From Phycisphaerales bacterium (GTDB taxonomy: Bacteria; Planctomycetota; Phycisphaerae; Sedimentisphaerales; Anaerobacaceae), in NCBI GenBank assembly GCA_003170415.1, contig PMZJ01000014.1, positions 39,489-103,488 of the forward strand: 64,000 nucleotides of DNA, read 5' to 3'. The translations under genes were made by a program, and so were the position numbers. A model generated the notes under the pieces. That model saw only the letters and a program-made list of their open reading frames with translations, made no database searches and had not been told where the DNA came from. Positions 18,147 through 25,763 of the stretch are shown here, piece after piece (position 1 is the first letter of the stretch; every line of letters starts with the position of its first letter).

Positions 18147-18215
18147 GTAGGGTGTGCTCTGCCTGTCCTGAGCTTGCCTGTGGTGAGCTTGTCGAACCAG
18201 TCGAAGGAGCACACC
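18147..18215. repeat. GTAG-footed inverted repeat with nested CCTGAGCTTG repeat
   Basis: GTAGGGTGTGCTC (18147-18159) pairs with GAGCACACC (18207-18215). The GTAG at the 5' foot is the hallmark of RAYT-associated REPs. Between the arms lies a CCTGAGCTTG...GTGAGCTTGTCGAA repeat also found upstream of dapF. Confidence 0.65.
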
Positions 18216-18248
18216 AGTTTGACTGAGGTCTCTGGGGCCAAAACCAAT

Positions 18249-19652
18249 TTACAGCAGCCCTAATCGTTCTGCTTCCGCGTACAGGCCGTAGTGTTTCATT
18301 TTCTTAAACAGCGTCGTGCGGTTTATGCCAAGCGCCTGCGACGTTTCCTGCCGGTTCCACTTGTGTGCCTCAAGTGCCTGCCGTATGATATTTTTTTCCG
18401 GTTCGGCAACCGCCTCTTTCAAATTAACCGCTTTGTACTCCCCGCCCCGGCTGACCTGCTCCTGCTTTACCGACGCCGGCAAATCATCCTGTGTTACGAA
18501 ACTGTTTTTGCTCAGAAGCACCGCACGCTCTATCACGTTCTCAAGCTCCCGCACGTTCCCGGGCCACGGGTATCTCTCAAGATAACCCATCGCCTCATCG
18601 GTTATTCCCAGCTTCTTTTTGTTGTGCTGCCCGTTGTATATCTTCAAAAGGTGCTTCGCCAGTAAAGGTATGTCCCCGACCCTTTCCGATAATGCCGGCA
18701 GATTCACCGTCACCACGTTTATCCGGTAATACAAATCTTCCCGGAACCTGCCCTGCTTTACCTCCTCAATAAGGTTTCTGTTCGTTGCCAATATAATCCG
18801 GGCATCTACCGTAATCGTCTTGTTGCTGCCCACCGGCTCAAATTGCCTGTTTTCAAGAACACGCAATAATTTGACCTGCAGCGCAGGCGAGGCGTTGCCA
18901 ACCTCATCCAGGAATATCGTCCCCCCGTCGGCCGCGAGGAATTTGCCTTTCTTGTTCGCTACTGCGCCGGTGAAACTGCCTTTGACGTGCCCGAACAATT
19001 CGCTTTCCAGAAGTGTTTCAGGCAGGGCGCCGCAACTCACCTCCACAAACGCTTCCTTGCGTCTGCCTGAGTGGTGGTGAATCGCGCGGGCCAGCATCGT
19101 CTTGCCCGTCCCCGATGGCCCCGTCATCATAATTGTAGTTTTACTGTCGGCGACTGCCTCCACAAGCTCGAATATCCTTGCCATTTTGTAATCCTGGCTG
19201 AGGATGTTATCTAAGGAGTATCGCTGTTCGAGCTGGGAGCGTAAGCTGGCGTTTTCACTGATAAGCGACTGCTGTTTTATCGCGCGGCTGACCGCGAGTC
19301 GCAATTCGTCATCGTTAATCGGCTTGGTCAGGTAATCGTAGGCCCCGGTCTTTATCGCCCTCACCGCGCTTTCGATGGTGCCGTAGCCGGTGATGACCAC
19401 GACAACGGTCTGAGGGTAATTATGCCGTACTAAATCCAGCAATTGAAAACCGTCGCCATCGGGCAGATTGATTTCGGTAATGACTAATGCGTAATCCTGC
19501 TTTTCCAGTTCGGCGGCAGCGTCTTTGACCGTCGCGGCGACGCCCGTTTTGAAACCCTCGGCCTTCAAAAACTCCGTGAGGCAGTCGCGAATTACCTTGT
19601 CGTCATCCACCACGAGAATTGTCTTTTCAGCCATCGCTTTGCCCGACTCCAT
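18249..19652 (-). CDS. NtrC-type sigma-54-dependent response regulator with Glu phospho-site
   Basis: The 467-residue protein has a receiver domain (about residues 8-125), an AAA+ ATPase (about 150-385; Walker A GPSGTGKTML, sigma-54 contact loop GSFTGA) and a C-terminal Fis-type helix-turn-helix (WNRQETSQALGINRTTLFKK). It should activate sigma-54 promoters. The receiver keeps the acidic pocket (VDDDK), Thr (VITGYGT) and Lys (LTKPI), but the phospho-acceptor reads TEINLPDGDG, with GAA (Glu, 19473-19475) where Asp is expected. No histidine kinase is adjacent. An alternative start six codons downstream (19634) is possible. Confidence 0.93.
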   Translation of the reverse strand: MESGKAMAEKTILVVDDDKVIRDCLTEFLKAEGFKTGVAATVKDAAAELEKQDYALVITEINLPDGDGFQLLDLVRHNYPQTVVVVITGYGTIESAVRAIKTGAYDYLTKPINDDELRLAVSRAIKQQSLISENASLRSQLEQRYSLDNILSQDYKMARIFELVEAVADSKTTIMMTGPSGTGKTMLARAIHHHSGRRKEAFVEVSCGALPETLLESELFGHVKGSFTGAVANKKGKFLAADGGTIFLDEVGNASPALQVKLLRVLENRQFEPVGSNKTITVDARIILATNRNLIEEVKQGRFREDLYYRINVVTVNLPALSERVGDIPLLAKHLLKIYNGQHNKKKLGITDEAMGYLERYPWPGNVRELENVIERAVLLSKNSFVTQDDLPASVKQEQVSRGGEYKAVNLKEAVAEPEKNIIRQALEAHKWNRQETSQALGINRTTLFKKMKHYGLYAEAERLGLL

Positions 19653-19949
19653 TTTTGGGCGTTCCCTGCCCGTGAACTGTTTTGAAATTTGAAATGATTT
19701 ACAAGATCAATGATAAGCGTTGCGTTGATTTTGTCAAGCATTGATGTTGACAAAAAACAACGTAATAGCATTGGAGACAGCCCCGCAGTGGCTTTGCTTA
19801 TGGCAAAAGGGTGTAAAACTCGTTTATTTGAACTAAAAAGGCCAGTTTGGTTGTTTGGGCGGGGGAATGTGGGTGGGGGTATCAAAGGATGCAGAACCTT
19901 AGCCAATTTAACAAGACGCAAAAAAACAAGAATTTCAGGCAATTTTTTG
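19653..19949. other. Intergenic region between the NtrC-type regulator and the PEP-CTERM gene
   Basis: About 300 bases, AT-rich, with only short improbable frames. It contains a second TTGACA (19747-19752) without a good -10 for the plus strand. No sigma-54 GG/GC element and no RNA fold was recognised. Confidence 0.35.
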
Positions 19950-19979
19950 TTGACTTTACTATTACGTCTGATGTAAAAT
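19950..19979 (+). promoter_or_regulatory. Probable promoter of the PEP-CTERM gene
   Basis: TTGACT (19950-19955), an 18-bp spacer, TAAAAT (19974-19979), 113 bases ahead of the start. The long leader has no structure that I recognise. Confidence 0.5.
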
Positions 19980-20091
19980 TAAAATCAAGAGAGTGTGGTG
20001 AAAAGGAAATGCATATCTTTCCTTTATCACAAAAAAAGTTGTTACTAACCAACTTTAGCTCAGCGTCGCAGAAGAAGTAAGGAGTAGAGAG

Positions 20092-20826
20092 ATGATGAAG
20101 AGAGCGTACATTTGTGGTATAGGTCTTGCCTTCTTAATCGCTGTCATATTTTTCCCAATTGTGGCTGTAGGCCACCCGGTAACGATACAGTGCCAGATTA
20201 CGGCGGGTAACACCTGTATAAATGACGCTATCACAACCGGCTTGGATTGGGACTATATTTATGCTCATCCTGGTGAGGATCATTCCTGGAGCTTGCCGAG
20301 CACGATTGCTATTGATCTGGGAGGTGGCGACACAGCATATATTGACGGCGTAGATATTGGGGTGGGATTAGTGGGAGATCCCTATATTGATTTCGGCTTT
20401 AGTGCGCGTGCTGGCAGAAATAGTGATACGCATTTTTCATTCACTTCAGATGTGCTGTCTATCGACCCGGCACTGTTTAATGCAGAGGGTTATGCCGCGA
20501 CAGCGACAACAAAGCTACCTGCTGGCGCCACGCTGGCCGGGGATTTCACCGGCAATAAGGTTTTCCGCGCTGAATACAACGGTGGGACGGTATTCGCAGA
20601 TTTGAGCCCAGCTGGCGTTTCTGACTCTGTTGGGGACCCCACGCCAATATCAATATCCGGTCAAGTATCAAGTATGCAGTCCATGTGGGGTCTTACTATA
20701 TCTAAGGGAGGTAGTGCAAACGGCAGCAGCGACTTTACAATAGTGGGCGACACAATACCTGAGCCGGCGACGATGGCATTGCTGGGTCTGGGCGGGTTGG
20801 CTTTGATTAGAAAACACAGGGCATAA
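20092..20826 (+). CDS. PEP-CTERM sorting-domain exported protein
   Basis: The 244-residue protein has a Sec signal peptide (MMKRAYICGIGLAFLIAVIF, cleavage near VAVG) and a large, Gly- and Asp-rich beta-type body with little Lys. It ends with the tripartite PEP-CTERM signal: PEPATMALLGLGGLALI followed by the basic RKHRA. Such proteins are processed by exosortase and released or anchored at the cell surface, often with exopolysaccharide. GGAG precedes the ATG. The gene is monocistronic, with a promoter at 19950 and a strong terminator at 20854. The ligand or role is unknown. Confidence 0.92.
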   Translation: MMKRAYICGIGLAFLIAVIFFPIVAVGHPVTIQCQITAGNTCINDAITTGLDWDYIYAHPGEDHSWSLPSTIAIDLGGGDTAYIDGVDIGVGLVGDPYIDFGFSARAGRNSDTHFSFTSDVLSIDPALFNAEGYAATATTKLPAGATLAGDFTGNKVFRAEYNGGTVFADLSPAGVSDSVGDPTPISISGQVSSMQSMWGLTISKGGSANGSSDFTIVGDTIPEPATMALLGLGGLALIRKHRA

Positions 20827-20853
20827 ATCTGAATTTTAGCTCGTAAATCGAAA

Positions 20854-20883
20854 GGCCGTGAGAAAACCTCACGGCCTTTTTTT
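20854..20883 (+). terminator. Intrinsic terminator after the PEP-CTERM gene
   Basis: A 9-bp perfect stem (GGCCGTGAG / CTCACGGCC) with a 5-base loop, followed by TTTTTTTG. Confidence 0.9.
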
Positions 20884-20972
20884 GTAACGCGCTGGTTCCA
20901 AAAATTGTTTTTTTGAGCCCAATCAGATAAAAAAGTCATTTGGGTTTGCTTATGGTCCCTGAGCCGGCTGGA

Positions 20973-21848
20973 TTACCCTCCAAACCACTCCCCCTCAAAG
21001 ACCTCTACCGCTGGCCCTGTCATATACATGCAGTTGTCCTCCGTCGCCCAGTTCAATTGCAGTTGGCCGCCGGGCAAATGTGCCGTGGATGCCCGGTTAC
21101 ATCGGCCAGTAATTGCCGCCGCAACACAGCACGCGCACGCCCCCGTTCCGCAGGCAAGTGTTACGCCGCTGCCTCGCTCCCATGTTCGCATCGTAAATCC
21201 GTCACGGTTTTCAATCTCGACGAAATGCACGTTTGTCCTTTTGGGGAACAAATTGTGATTCTCAATCTCCGGGCCGATAGTTTCAAGCTCGACCGCCGCG
21301 ACGTCATCGCAGAAAAATACCGCGTGAGGATTGCCCATCGATACGCACGTCATAAGCAACCTTTCTCCCGCTGCCTCGATTGGATGCTCAATTACTCTTT
21401 CGCCGGCTAATTTAACAGGTATCTCTTTGGGCCGAAATCTCGGCTCGCCCATATTCACACAGACCCTCTGCACCTCTTTATTCCGCAAAGCTAGGCCGAC
21501 AGTGAGAATGCCCGCGCCGGTTTCGATTTTGAACGACGCTTGGTATTTCGTCCCATTGCCCATTAAAACAGCCGAACCTGCTTTTGCCAATCTGTGTTCA
21601 TAAATGTATTTCGCCACGCATCGAATCCCGTTGCCGCACATCTCCGCTTCGGAACCGTCCGCGTTGAATATCCGCATCCGTGCGTCTGCTTTTTTGGAAG
21701 GGCATATCAGAATCAGGCCGTCAGACCCGACGCCGAAATGCCTGTCGCTTATCGCACGGGCAATTTTTGAAGGGTTAGCCACGCGTTCGTGGAAGCAATC
21801 CACGAACACATAGTCATTACCGATTCCCTGCATTTTCGTAAATTTCAT
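20973..21848 (-). CDS. dapF: Diaminopimelate epimerase
   Basis: The 291-residue enzyme interconverts LL- and meso-diaminopimelate for lysine and peptidoglycan synthesis. The two active-site cysteines lie in EMCGNGIRCVAKY and LACGTGACACC, and the N-terminus is typical (MKFTKMQGIGNDYVFVD). The open frame runs 26 codons further upstream, but that stretch is translated repeat DNA (21862-21907). The chosen ATG has AGGAG at good spacing. Its presence implies a meso-DAP pathway and supports a peptidoglycan-containing cell. Confidence 0.96.
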   Translation of the reverse strand: MKFTKMQGIGNDYVFVDCFHERVANPSKIARAISDRHFGVGSDGLILICPSKKADARMRIFNADGSEAEMCGNGIRCVAKYIYEHRLAKAGSAVLMGNGTKYQASFKIETGAGILTVGLALRNKEVQRVCVNMGEPRFRPKEIPVKLAGERVIEHPIEAAGERLLMTCVSMGNPHAVFFCDDVAAVELETIGPEIENHNLFPKRTNVHFVEIENRDGFTMRTWERGSGVTLACGTGACACCVAAAITGRCNRASTAHLPGGQLQLNWATEDNCMYMTGPAVEVFEGEWFGG

Positions 21849-21861
21849 TCGTTGTCTCCTA

Positions 21862-21907
21862 CCTGTGGTGAGCTTGTTTATCCTGAGCTTGTCGAAGGAG
21901 TCGAACC
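21862..21907. repeat. CCTGAGCTTGTCGAA-family repeat in the dapF leader
   Basis: It contains GTGAGCTTGTTTATCC and CCTGAGCTTGTCGAAGGAG, related to the element nested in 18147-18215 and to the core inside mfd at 13021. It lies immediately upstream of the dapF ribosome site and so may fold in the mRNA leader. Confidence 0.65.
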
Positions 21908-22005
21908 ATTGCCGGCCATTATACATCAGCCGACGGCTTTAGGAAATACGATTGTGGTCCGCACCGGGTTCTGCGGGGAGAGGCGTGCGTATTGTGTGGC
22001 GGGGG

Positions 22006-22842
22006 TTACGCGGAAAATTCACGTTTGCGGGTATTAAGCTGCGCCTTCAGGCGGAGAAGTATCGAAGAGTGCATTTGCGAAACCCGCGACTCCGACAAAT
22101 CGAGCGTCGCGCCGATTTCCTTCATTGTCATTTCTTCGTAATAATACAAAACGACAATCAGCCGTTCGGCCCGTGTCAGGCCCTTCGTCAGGAGGTCCTT
22201 CAAGTCGCGCTTTTGTGCCTCGATAGGGGGGTCTTCGCTTTTTCGGTCCTTGATTATGTCGATTTCGCGGATGTCCTTCTCGCCTTCATCGTCGCCGTAC
22301 TGGCTGTCGAGCGATACTATCCCCACCGCGTCGGCGTCCTGCTGCAATCGTTCAAAATCCGTGATGTCCATATCCATCTCTTCCGCCAGCTCTTCCTTGC
22401 GGGGCTTCCGGCCGAGATGTGCTTCCAGCGATTGCTTGGCGCGGGACAACTGGTGCGCCCTGGCCCTGACCAATCTCGGCACCCAGTCCATACTGCGAAG
22501 CTCATCAAGAATCGAGCCGCGTATGCGGGGCGAGCAGTATGTCTCGAATTTCACTCCTCTGCCCGGGTCAAACGCGTCGATGGCGTCCATCAATCCGAAG
22601 GTGCCTGAGCTGATTAGGTCGTCGAGTTCCACCTTGCCCGGCAGTTTGGTGTGCAGGCGTTCCGCTGTGTATCGAACAAGATAGCGGTAGTGCTCCATCA
22701 AAAGGTTGCGGTTCTGCTCATCGCGGGTTTTATGGTAATGTTCCCAGACGCGGTTGATATCAATCTGCCCAGAGCGAGCAGTGTCGGGTTGCTGATTGGT
22801 CTTCACAAGATTCCTCCCTGAATTTTGTCCAAGATTAGCCAT
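22006..22842 (-). CDS. fliA: FliA/WhiG-type sigma-28 family RNA polymerase sigma factor
   Basis: The 278-residue group 3 sigma factor shows region 2 (HYRYLVRYTAERL, then DLISSGTFGLMDAIDAFDPG, then FETYCSPRIRGSILDELRS), the FliA-like DWVPR segment, region 3 (HLGRKPRKEELAEEM) and region 4 (LTRAERLIVVLYYYEEMTMK, then LSESRVSQMHSSILLRLK). It should direct polymerase to flagellar or related promoters. It is read in the same direction as the FlgB-like and MerR genes. No anti-sigma FlgM gene was seen. Confidence 0.93.
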   Translation of the reverse strand: MANLGQNSGRNLVKTNQQPDTARSGQIDINRVWEHYHKTRDEQNRNLLMEHYRYLVRYTAERLHTKLPGKVELDDLISSGTFGLMDAIDAFDPGRGVKFETYCSPRIRGSILDELRSMDWVPRLVRARAHQLSRAKQSLEAHLGRKPRKEELAEEMDMDITDFERLQQDADAVGIVSLDSQYGDDEGEKDIREIDIIKDRKSEDPPIEAQKRDLKDLLTKGLTRAERLIVVLYYYEEMTMKEIGATLDLSESRVSQMHSSILLRLKAQLNTRKREFSA

Positions 22843-23039
22843 CTCGGTTTATGACCCTTAATAAGTCCTTATGGTTTTACTGCCGAGTCCTATAACAACT
22901 CGACTGTTTATTCATCAACGACAAGTCGCTGTCATCTCGATAAAACGACGCATATCCACATCCCTTATCGGTCTTTTCGCCGGCGACTTTAATTAAACCT
23001 TTCTGTGTCCGCCGAGGCTGATATTCATTTTTAACTTCG

Positions 23040-23066
23040 CCCCCACGCTTTGCGAAGCAGTGGGGG
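23040..23066. repeat. Perfect hairpin between fliA and the FlgB-like gene
   Basis: CCCCCAC + GCTT-TGCG-AAGC + A + GTGGGGG. It lies seven bases beyond the stop of the leftward FlgB-like gene. There is no T-run, so it looks more like a REP-type hairpin or a 3'-stabilising structure than a terminator. Confidence 0.6.
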
Positions 23067-23072
23067 GTGCGA

Positions 23073-23501
23073 TTAATTGAAGCAACGTCCCGGACAGGAT
23101 TCGTTCACCTGTTTTTGTCTGAGCAAATCCACCGCTATCCGCTGATTGAGCGAATTTTCCAGCATTTTGATTATCTGGCACCGCAGGTATTCGTTTCGGT
23201 TTTGTTCGAAAAGCATCCTTGCCTCTTCGTCGATTACCGGCGTTACCTCAAAGTCGCCATTTGCTCCGAATTTGACGTTCTTGCCGTCCTGAAGCACGAG
23301 CCGGTGGTTGCACGCGTGTTCCGCCAGCGCCTGCGCCATCAACCTCGAAAACTCATCCACCGGCAAATCCCTGGGCGCAAAACCAGCCGTGTGCATCGTG
23401 TTTACGTTTTGAATAAGGACTTTTTGCCTGCTCTGCGTGAAATTGATTATCTTGAGCAGGACCTCGGTGATATTATCCGTAGTTATTGTCGGCAGGTTCA
23501 T
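23073..23501 (-). CDS. FlgB-like flagellar basal-body rod protein
   Basis: The 142-residue protein has the FlgB layout. An N-terminal helix leads into SRQKVLIQNVNTMHTAGFAP, matching the R-x-x-x-L-x-x-N-I-A-N-x-x-T-P-G-Y region of rod proteins. A short central domain follows, then the C-terminal coiled-coil helix (DEEARMLFEQNRNEYLRCQI). The start at 23501 has GGAGG seven bases upstream; the frame is open another 24 codons. The TPGY motif is degenerate (TAGF). Proximity to a FliA-type sigma factor supports a flagellar role, but FlgC and FliE genes are absent here. Confidence 0.62.
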   Translation of the reverse strand: MNLPTITTDNITEVLLKIINFTQSRQKVLIQNVNTMHTAGFAPRDLPVDEFSRLMAQALAEHACNHRLVLQDGKNVKFGANGDFEVTPVIDEEARMLFEQNRNEYLRCQIIKMLENSLNQRIAVDLLRQKQVNESCPGRCFN

Positions 23502-23667
23502 ATTCGGCCTCCCAGGCAACCTGCCCACATCCCGCATCGCATTTTGGCCGCTTCCCTGTTGCGTGGCTTCCAACTCAGTCGAGTCGCGAAGAACGATGAC
23601 CTTTTTCTCATCCCTGCACCTTTCCTTTTCATCCCTGTTGGGCCTCGGCCTCTGTGCCGAAGGTCCG

Positions 23668-23976
23668 TTAATTATTGATTGGGCCGCCGTTTTCCTCCGG
23701 CCGCACCGTTTGCTCTTCTCTGCTTAATATCTTCCTTATTTCAAAAAGCGACTTCGTCTTCTTCATTTCCATAATCCGGCCCAGTCGCTCGAAAACCGAT
23801 TCGTCATACAGCCGATGTCCGCCCTGCGTCCACTCAGCTTCGCGGATTAATCCCATCGTTGTGTAGTTGTGGATTGTTTGCCTTGAAAAGGGAGTGTACC
23901 GAACCAGGTCGCCGATTCGATACAGCTTGACGGGCACTCTGAGCATTACACCTGTTGACCTTGTTCGCATTACCAA
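23668..23976 (-). CDS. MerR-family transcriptional regulator
   Basis: The 102-residue protein consists of a MerR-type winged helix (VKLYRIGDLVRYTPFSRQTI, then HNYTTMGLI, then GGHRLYDESVFERLGRI) plus a short helical tail ending before any effector domain. No metal-binding Cys set is present. The TTG at 23976 lies 6 bases after AGGAG and is the best-spaced start; ATGs at 23970 and 23946 are alternatives. A 26-bp palindrome overlaps its promoter (24020-24064), which suggests autoregulation. It lies upstream of the FlgB-like gene and may control it. Confidence 0.85.
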   Translation of the reverse strand: MVMRTRSTGVMLRVPVKLYRIGDLVRYTPFSRQTIHNYTTMGLIREAEWTQGGHRLYDESVFERLGRIMEMKKTKSLFEIRKILSREEQTVRPEENGGPINN

Positions 23977-24019
23977 CGGTTGCTCCTCTCGGTTTTATTG
24001 CCGGCAGTGTTTAAAATGA

Positions 24020-24064
24020 ATTTTACATTTTGTAAAATGTAAAATCTATTATGTTTGGCGTCAA
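24020..24064 (-). promoter_or_regulatory. merR promoter with 26-bp perfect palindrome
   Basis: On the minus strand, -35 TTGACG (24064-24059), a 17-bp spacer and -10 TACATT (24041-24036). A perfect inverted repeat with 12-bp arms (ATTTTACATTTT / AAAATGTAAAAT, 24020-24045, 2-base centre) covers the -10. It is probably the operator for the adjacent MerR-type protein. Confidence 0.7.
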
Positions 24065-24254
24065 GGGTTTTTTGGCTTTTTTTGAAGTTTTTTTGAAATA
24101 TTTTTGAATTCGTTTTCTGCCCAATCCGGTGTCCGATAATACTTAGGTTTCAATCACCGATTTGTCCTGGGGATAGTTGTTTTCCACCTTATGTGCCGCG
24201 GTCAGGCAGCCGATATAGCAGCAAACACTATTACCCGGTAAGCATATAAATACT

Positions 24255-25325
24255 ATGGGACGAAACAGCACCAAATCGAATGGACACACGGAAACCGGCG
24301 CCCCCGTTGTTTCTCTGCTTGAGCAGATAACGCCGCTGGCCCGGCAGATAAACTGCTTAGATATCGAGCGTATCGCCACAATTTGCGTCCGAAAGATTCC
24401 CAAGCTTCTCGATGCCCGCCTCGCGTCCCTCTATATTCTTGACGAAGCCAGCGATATGCTCCATCTCCAGAAAAATAACCACCCGTACCTCATCAATAAA
24501 ATCGTCTCGCTGAATCAGAATCCGCCTTCGCCTATGGTTATCGCCGCCAAAAGCAAAAAGCTCATTTACATCAACGACATTGACTCTGGGGCCGAGGTGG
24601 TCATAAAAAAGTCGCAAAGGCCATACGCCGGCAATTATGGGACGAAAAACTGCCTTATTGCCCCTCTTTTGTGCCAGGAAAAAGTTGTGGGCGTGCTGAA
24701 CCTTGCGGACAAGTCCGGCCCAGGGGGGTTCACCAGCGATGATATCGCTTTAGTCGAGCTTGTCGGCCAGTTGGTCGGCGCGTCCATCGGCAATATCGCG
24801 ATGTTCGAACGAATCCAGCACCAGGCCCGGACCGACGGCCTCACCGGTTTAGTCAACCACAGGACGTTCTATGAGGTCCTCGAAAAGGAGTTGTGGCGGT
24901 CGAAGCGATACGGCGAGCAGATTTCGCTGATTATGGTTGACGTCGATAATCTCAAGACGATAAACGACAGCTACGGCCACCGCGCCGGGGACTTCGTCAT
25001 AAAGGAAGTCAGCGACCGGATTCAGGAATCGATTCGTCAGATAGATACTGCCGCAAGATATGGCGGCGATGAGTTCGCGATTATCCTTCCCAATACATCG
25101 CTGGCCGACGCGGCCGTCGTTGCCGAGCGTATGGTCGATGTTGTTGCTAACTCATCCATTGTCTGGAAAAAAGAGGAAATTACCACTTCCATAAGCGTGG
25201 GCCTGGGCCAGTATGACGCCGAGGACACGCCCGATGATATTGCCAGCAGGAGCGACCAGGCGCTTTACGCCGCGAAACAGGCCGGCAAAAATACCTTCAA
25301 AATTTCCCAGCCGCATAAAAAATAA
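24255..25325 (+). CDS. GAF-GGDEF diguanylate cyclase
   Basis: The 356-residue cytoplasmic protein has an N-terminal GAF sensor (about residues 25-185) and a C-terminal GGDEF domain (about 195-352). The catalytic loop is intact (AARYGGDEFAIILP). An RxxD inhibitory site (RQID) lies exactly five residues before GGDEF, so product inhibition by cyclic di-GMP is expected. The helix LTGLVNHRTFYEVLE and the YGHRAGD segment are typical. It is divergent from merR, and a motility or adhesion link with the neighbouring FliA and FlgB-like genes is plausible but inferred. No strong ribosome site precedes the ATG. Confidence 0.94.
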   Translation: MGRNSTKSNGHTETGAPVVSLLEQITPLARQINCLDIERIATICVRKIPKLLDARLASLYILDEASDMLHLQKNNHPYLINKIVSLNQNPPSPMVIAAKSKKLIYINDIDSGAEVVIKKSQRPYAGNYGTKNCLIAPLLCQEKVVGVLNLADKSGPGGFTSDDIALVELVGQLVGASIGNIAMFERIQHQARTDGLTGLVNHRTFYEVLEKELWRSKRYGEQISLIMVDVDNLKTINDSYGHRAGDFVIKEVSDRIQESIRQIDTAARYGGDEFAIILPNTSLADAAVVAERMVDVVANSSIVWKKEEITTSISVGLGQYDAEDTPDDIASRSDQALYAAKQAGKNTFKISQPHKK

Positions 25326-25640
25326 ATAAGACAGCGTACAGCGGGTAGTTTGTAAGTCCTAAATTCTAAACCCTAAATCCGTCTTCGCCTACGGCTACGC
25401 CGAGACAGGTCCTAAACAAATCCTCCTACGGCGGACAAGTTCAAATTACCAAACCGCAAATTTCCAAACAAAAAATAAAAACGAGGCGGGGTTAGTTTAT
25501 TGGCCAGACGAAGAGGTTATTTCTTGCCCTTGACTCCTAACCACATTTGAAGGACAATAATTGGGTAATATTTCGACTTTTTTACTGTCGCGTTTACCAT
25601 ATGCTTGTATAAGTAACAAAATTAGGGGTACAGGCTAAGA
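25326..25640. other. Repeat-rich intergenic region left of the RAYT patch
   Basis: It contains a heptamer array (25357-25383), a hairpin of the GTCTTCGCC...GGCGAAGAC type (25385-25412), and degenerate CAAATTx/CCAAACx heptads up to about 25480. No gene was seen. Confidence 0.5.
25357..25383. repeat. Heptamer array
   Basis: TCCTAAA, TTCTAAA, CCCTAAA, then TCCGTCT: at least three units with a 7-bp period just downstream of the GGDEF gene. Confidence 0.6.
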
Positions 25641-25763
25641 ATGGATTTAATGGTAATAGAACTATCGCGAGGCGATATCCGCAAAATCACAGGTTCCGAA
25701 ATCATAGACCACGATATCCTTGTGGCTTGTTTCCCCTGCCAGCCATTCTCGAATCAAAAATGA
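25641..25763 (+). pseudogene. Fragment of a DNA C5-cytosine methyltransferase
   Basis: Only 40 codons remain, but they include the diagnostic motif IV segment DILVACFPCQPFSNQ with the catalytic PCQ cysteine. A typical preceding GDIRKITGSEI stretch is also present. The AdoMet-binding N-terminus and the target-recognition domain are missing. The frame stops at TGA (25761), overlapping the ATG of the RAYT gene (25760), so the homology ends exactly where the transposase gene begins. It is therefore a relic of a restriction-modification or orphan methyltransferase gene cut by the RAYT unit. The product is not expected to be active. Confidence 0.7.

Noticed and set aside
17306..18247. Leftward open frame of 313 codons across the aldo/keto reductase gene
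   Set aside because: It has extreme Phe/Gly/Val/Asp composition typical of an antisense frame of a GC-skewed gene, and it lies over a clear Tat-AKR gene.
21849..21926. Extension of dapF by 26 codons
   Set aside because: The stretch is translated repeat DNA, and the ATG at 21848 has a good ribosome site and the standard DapF N-terminus.
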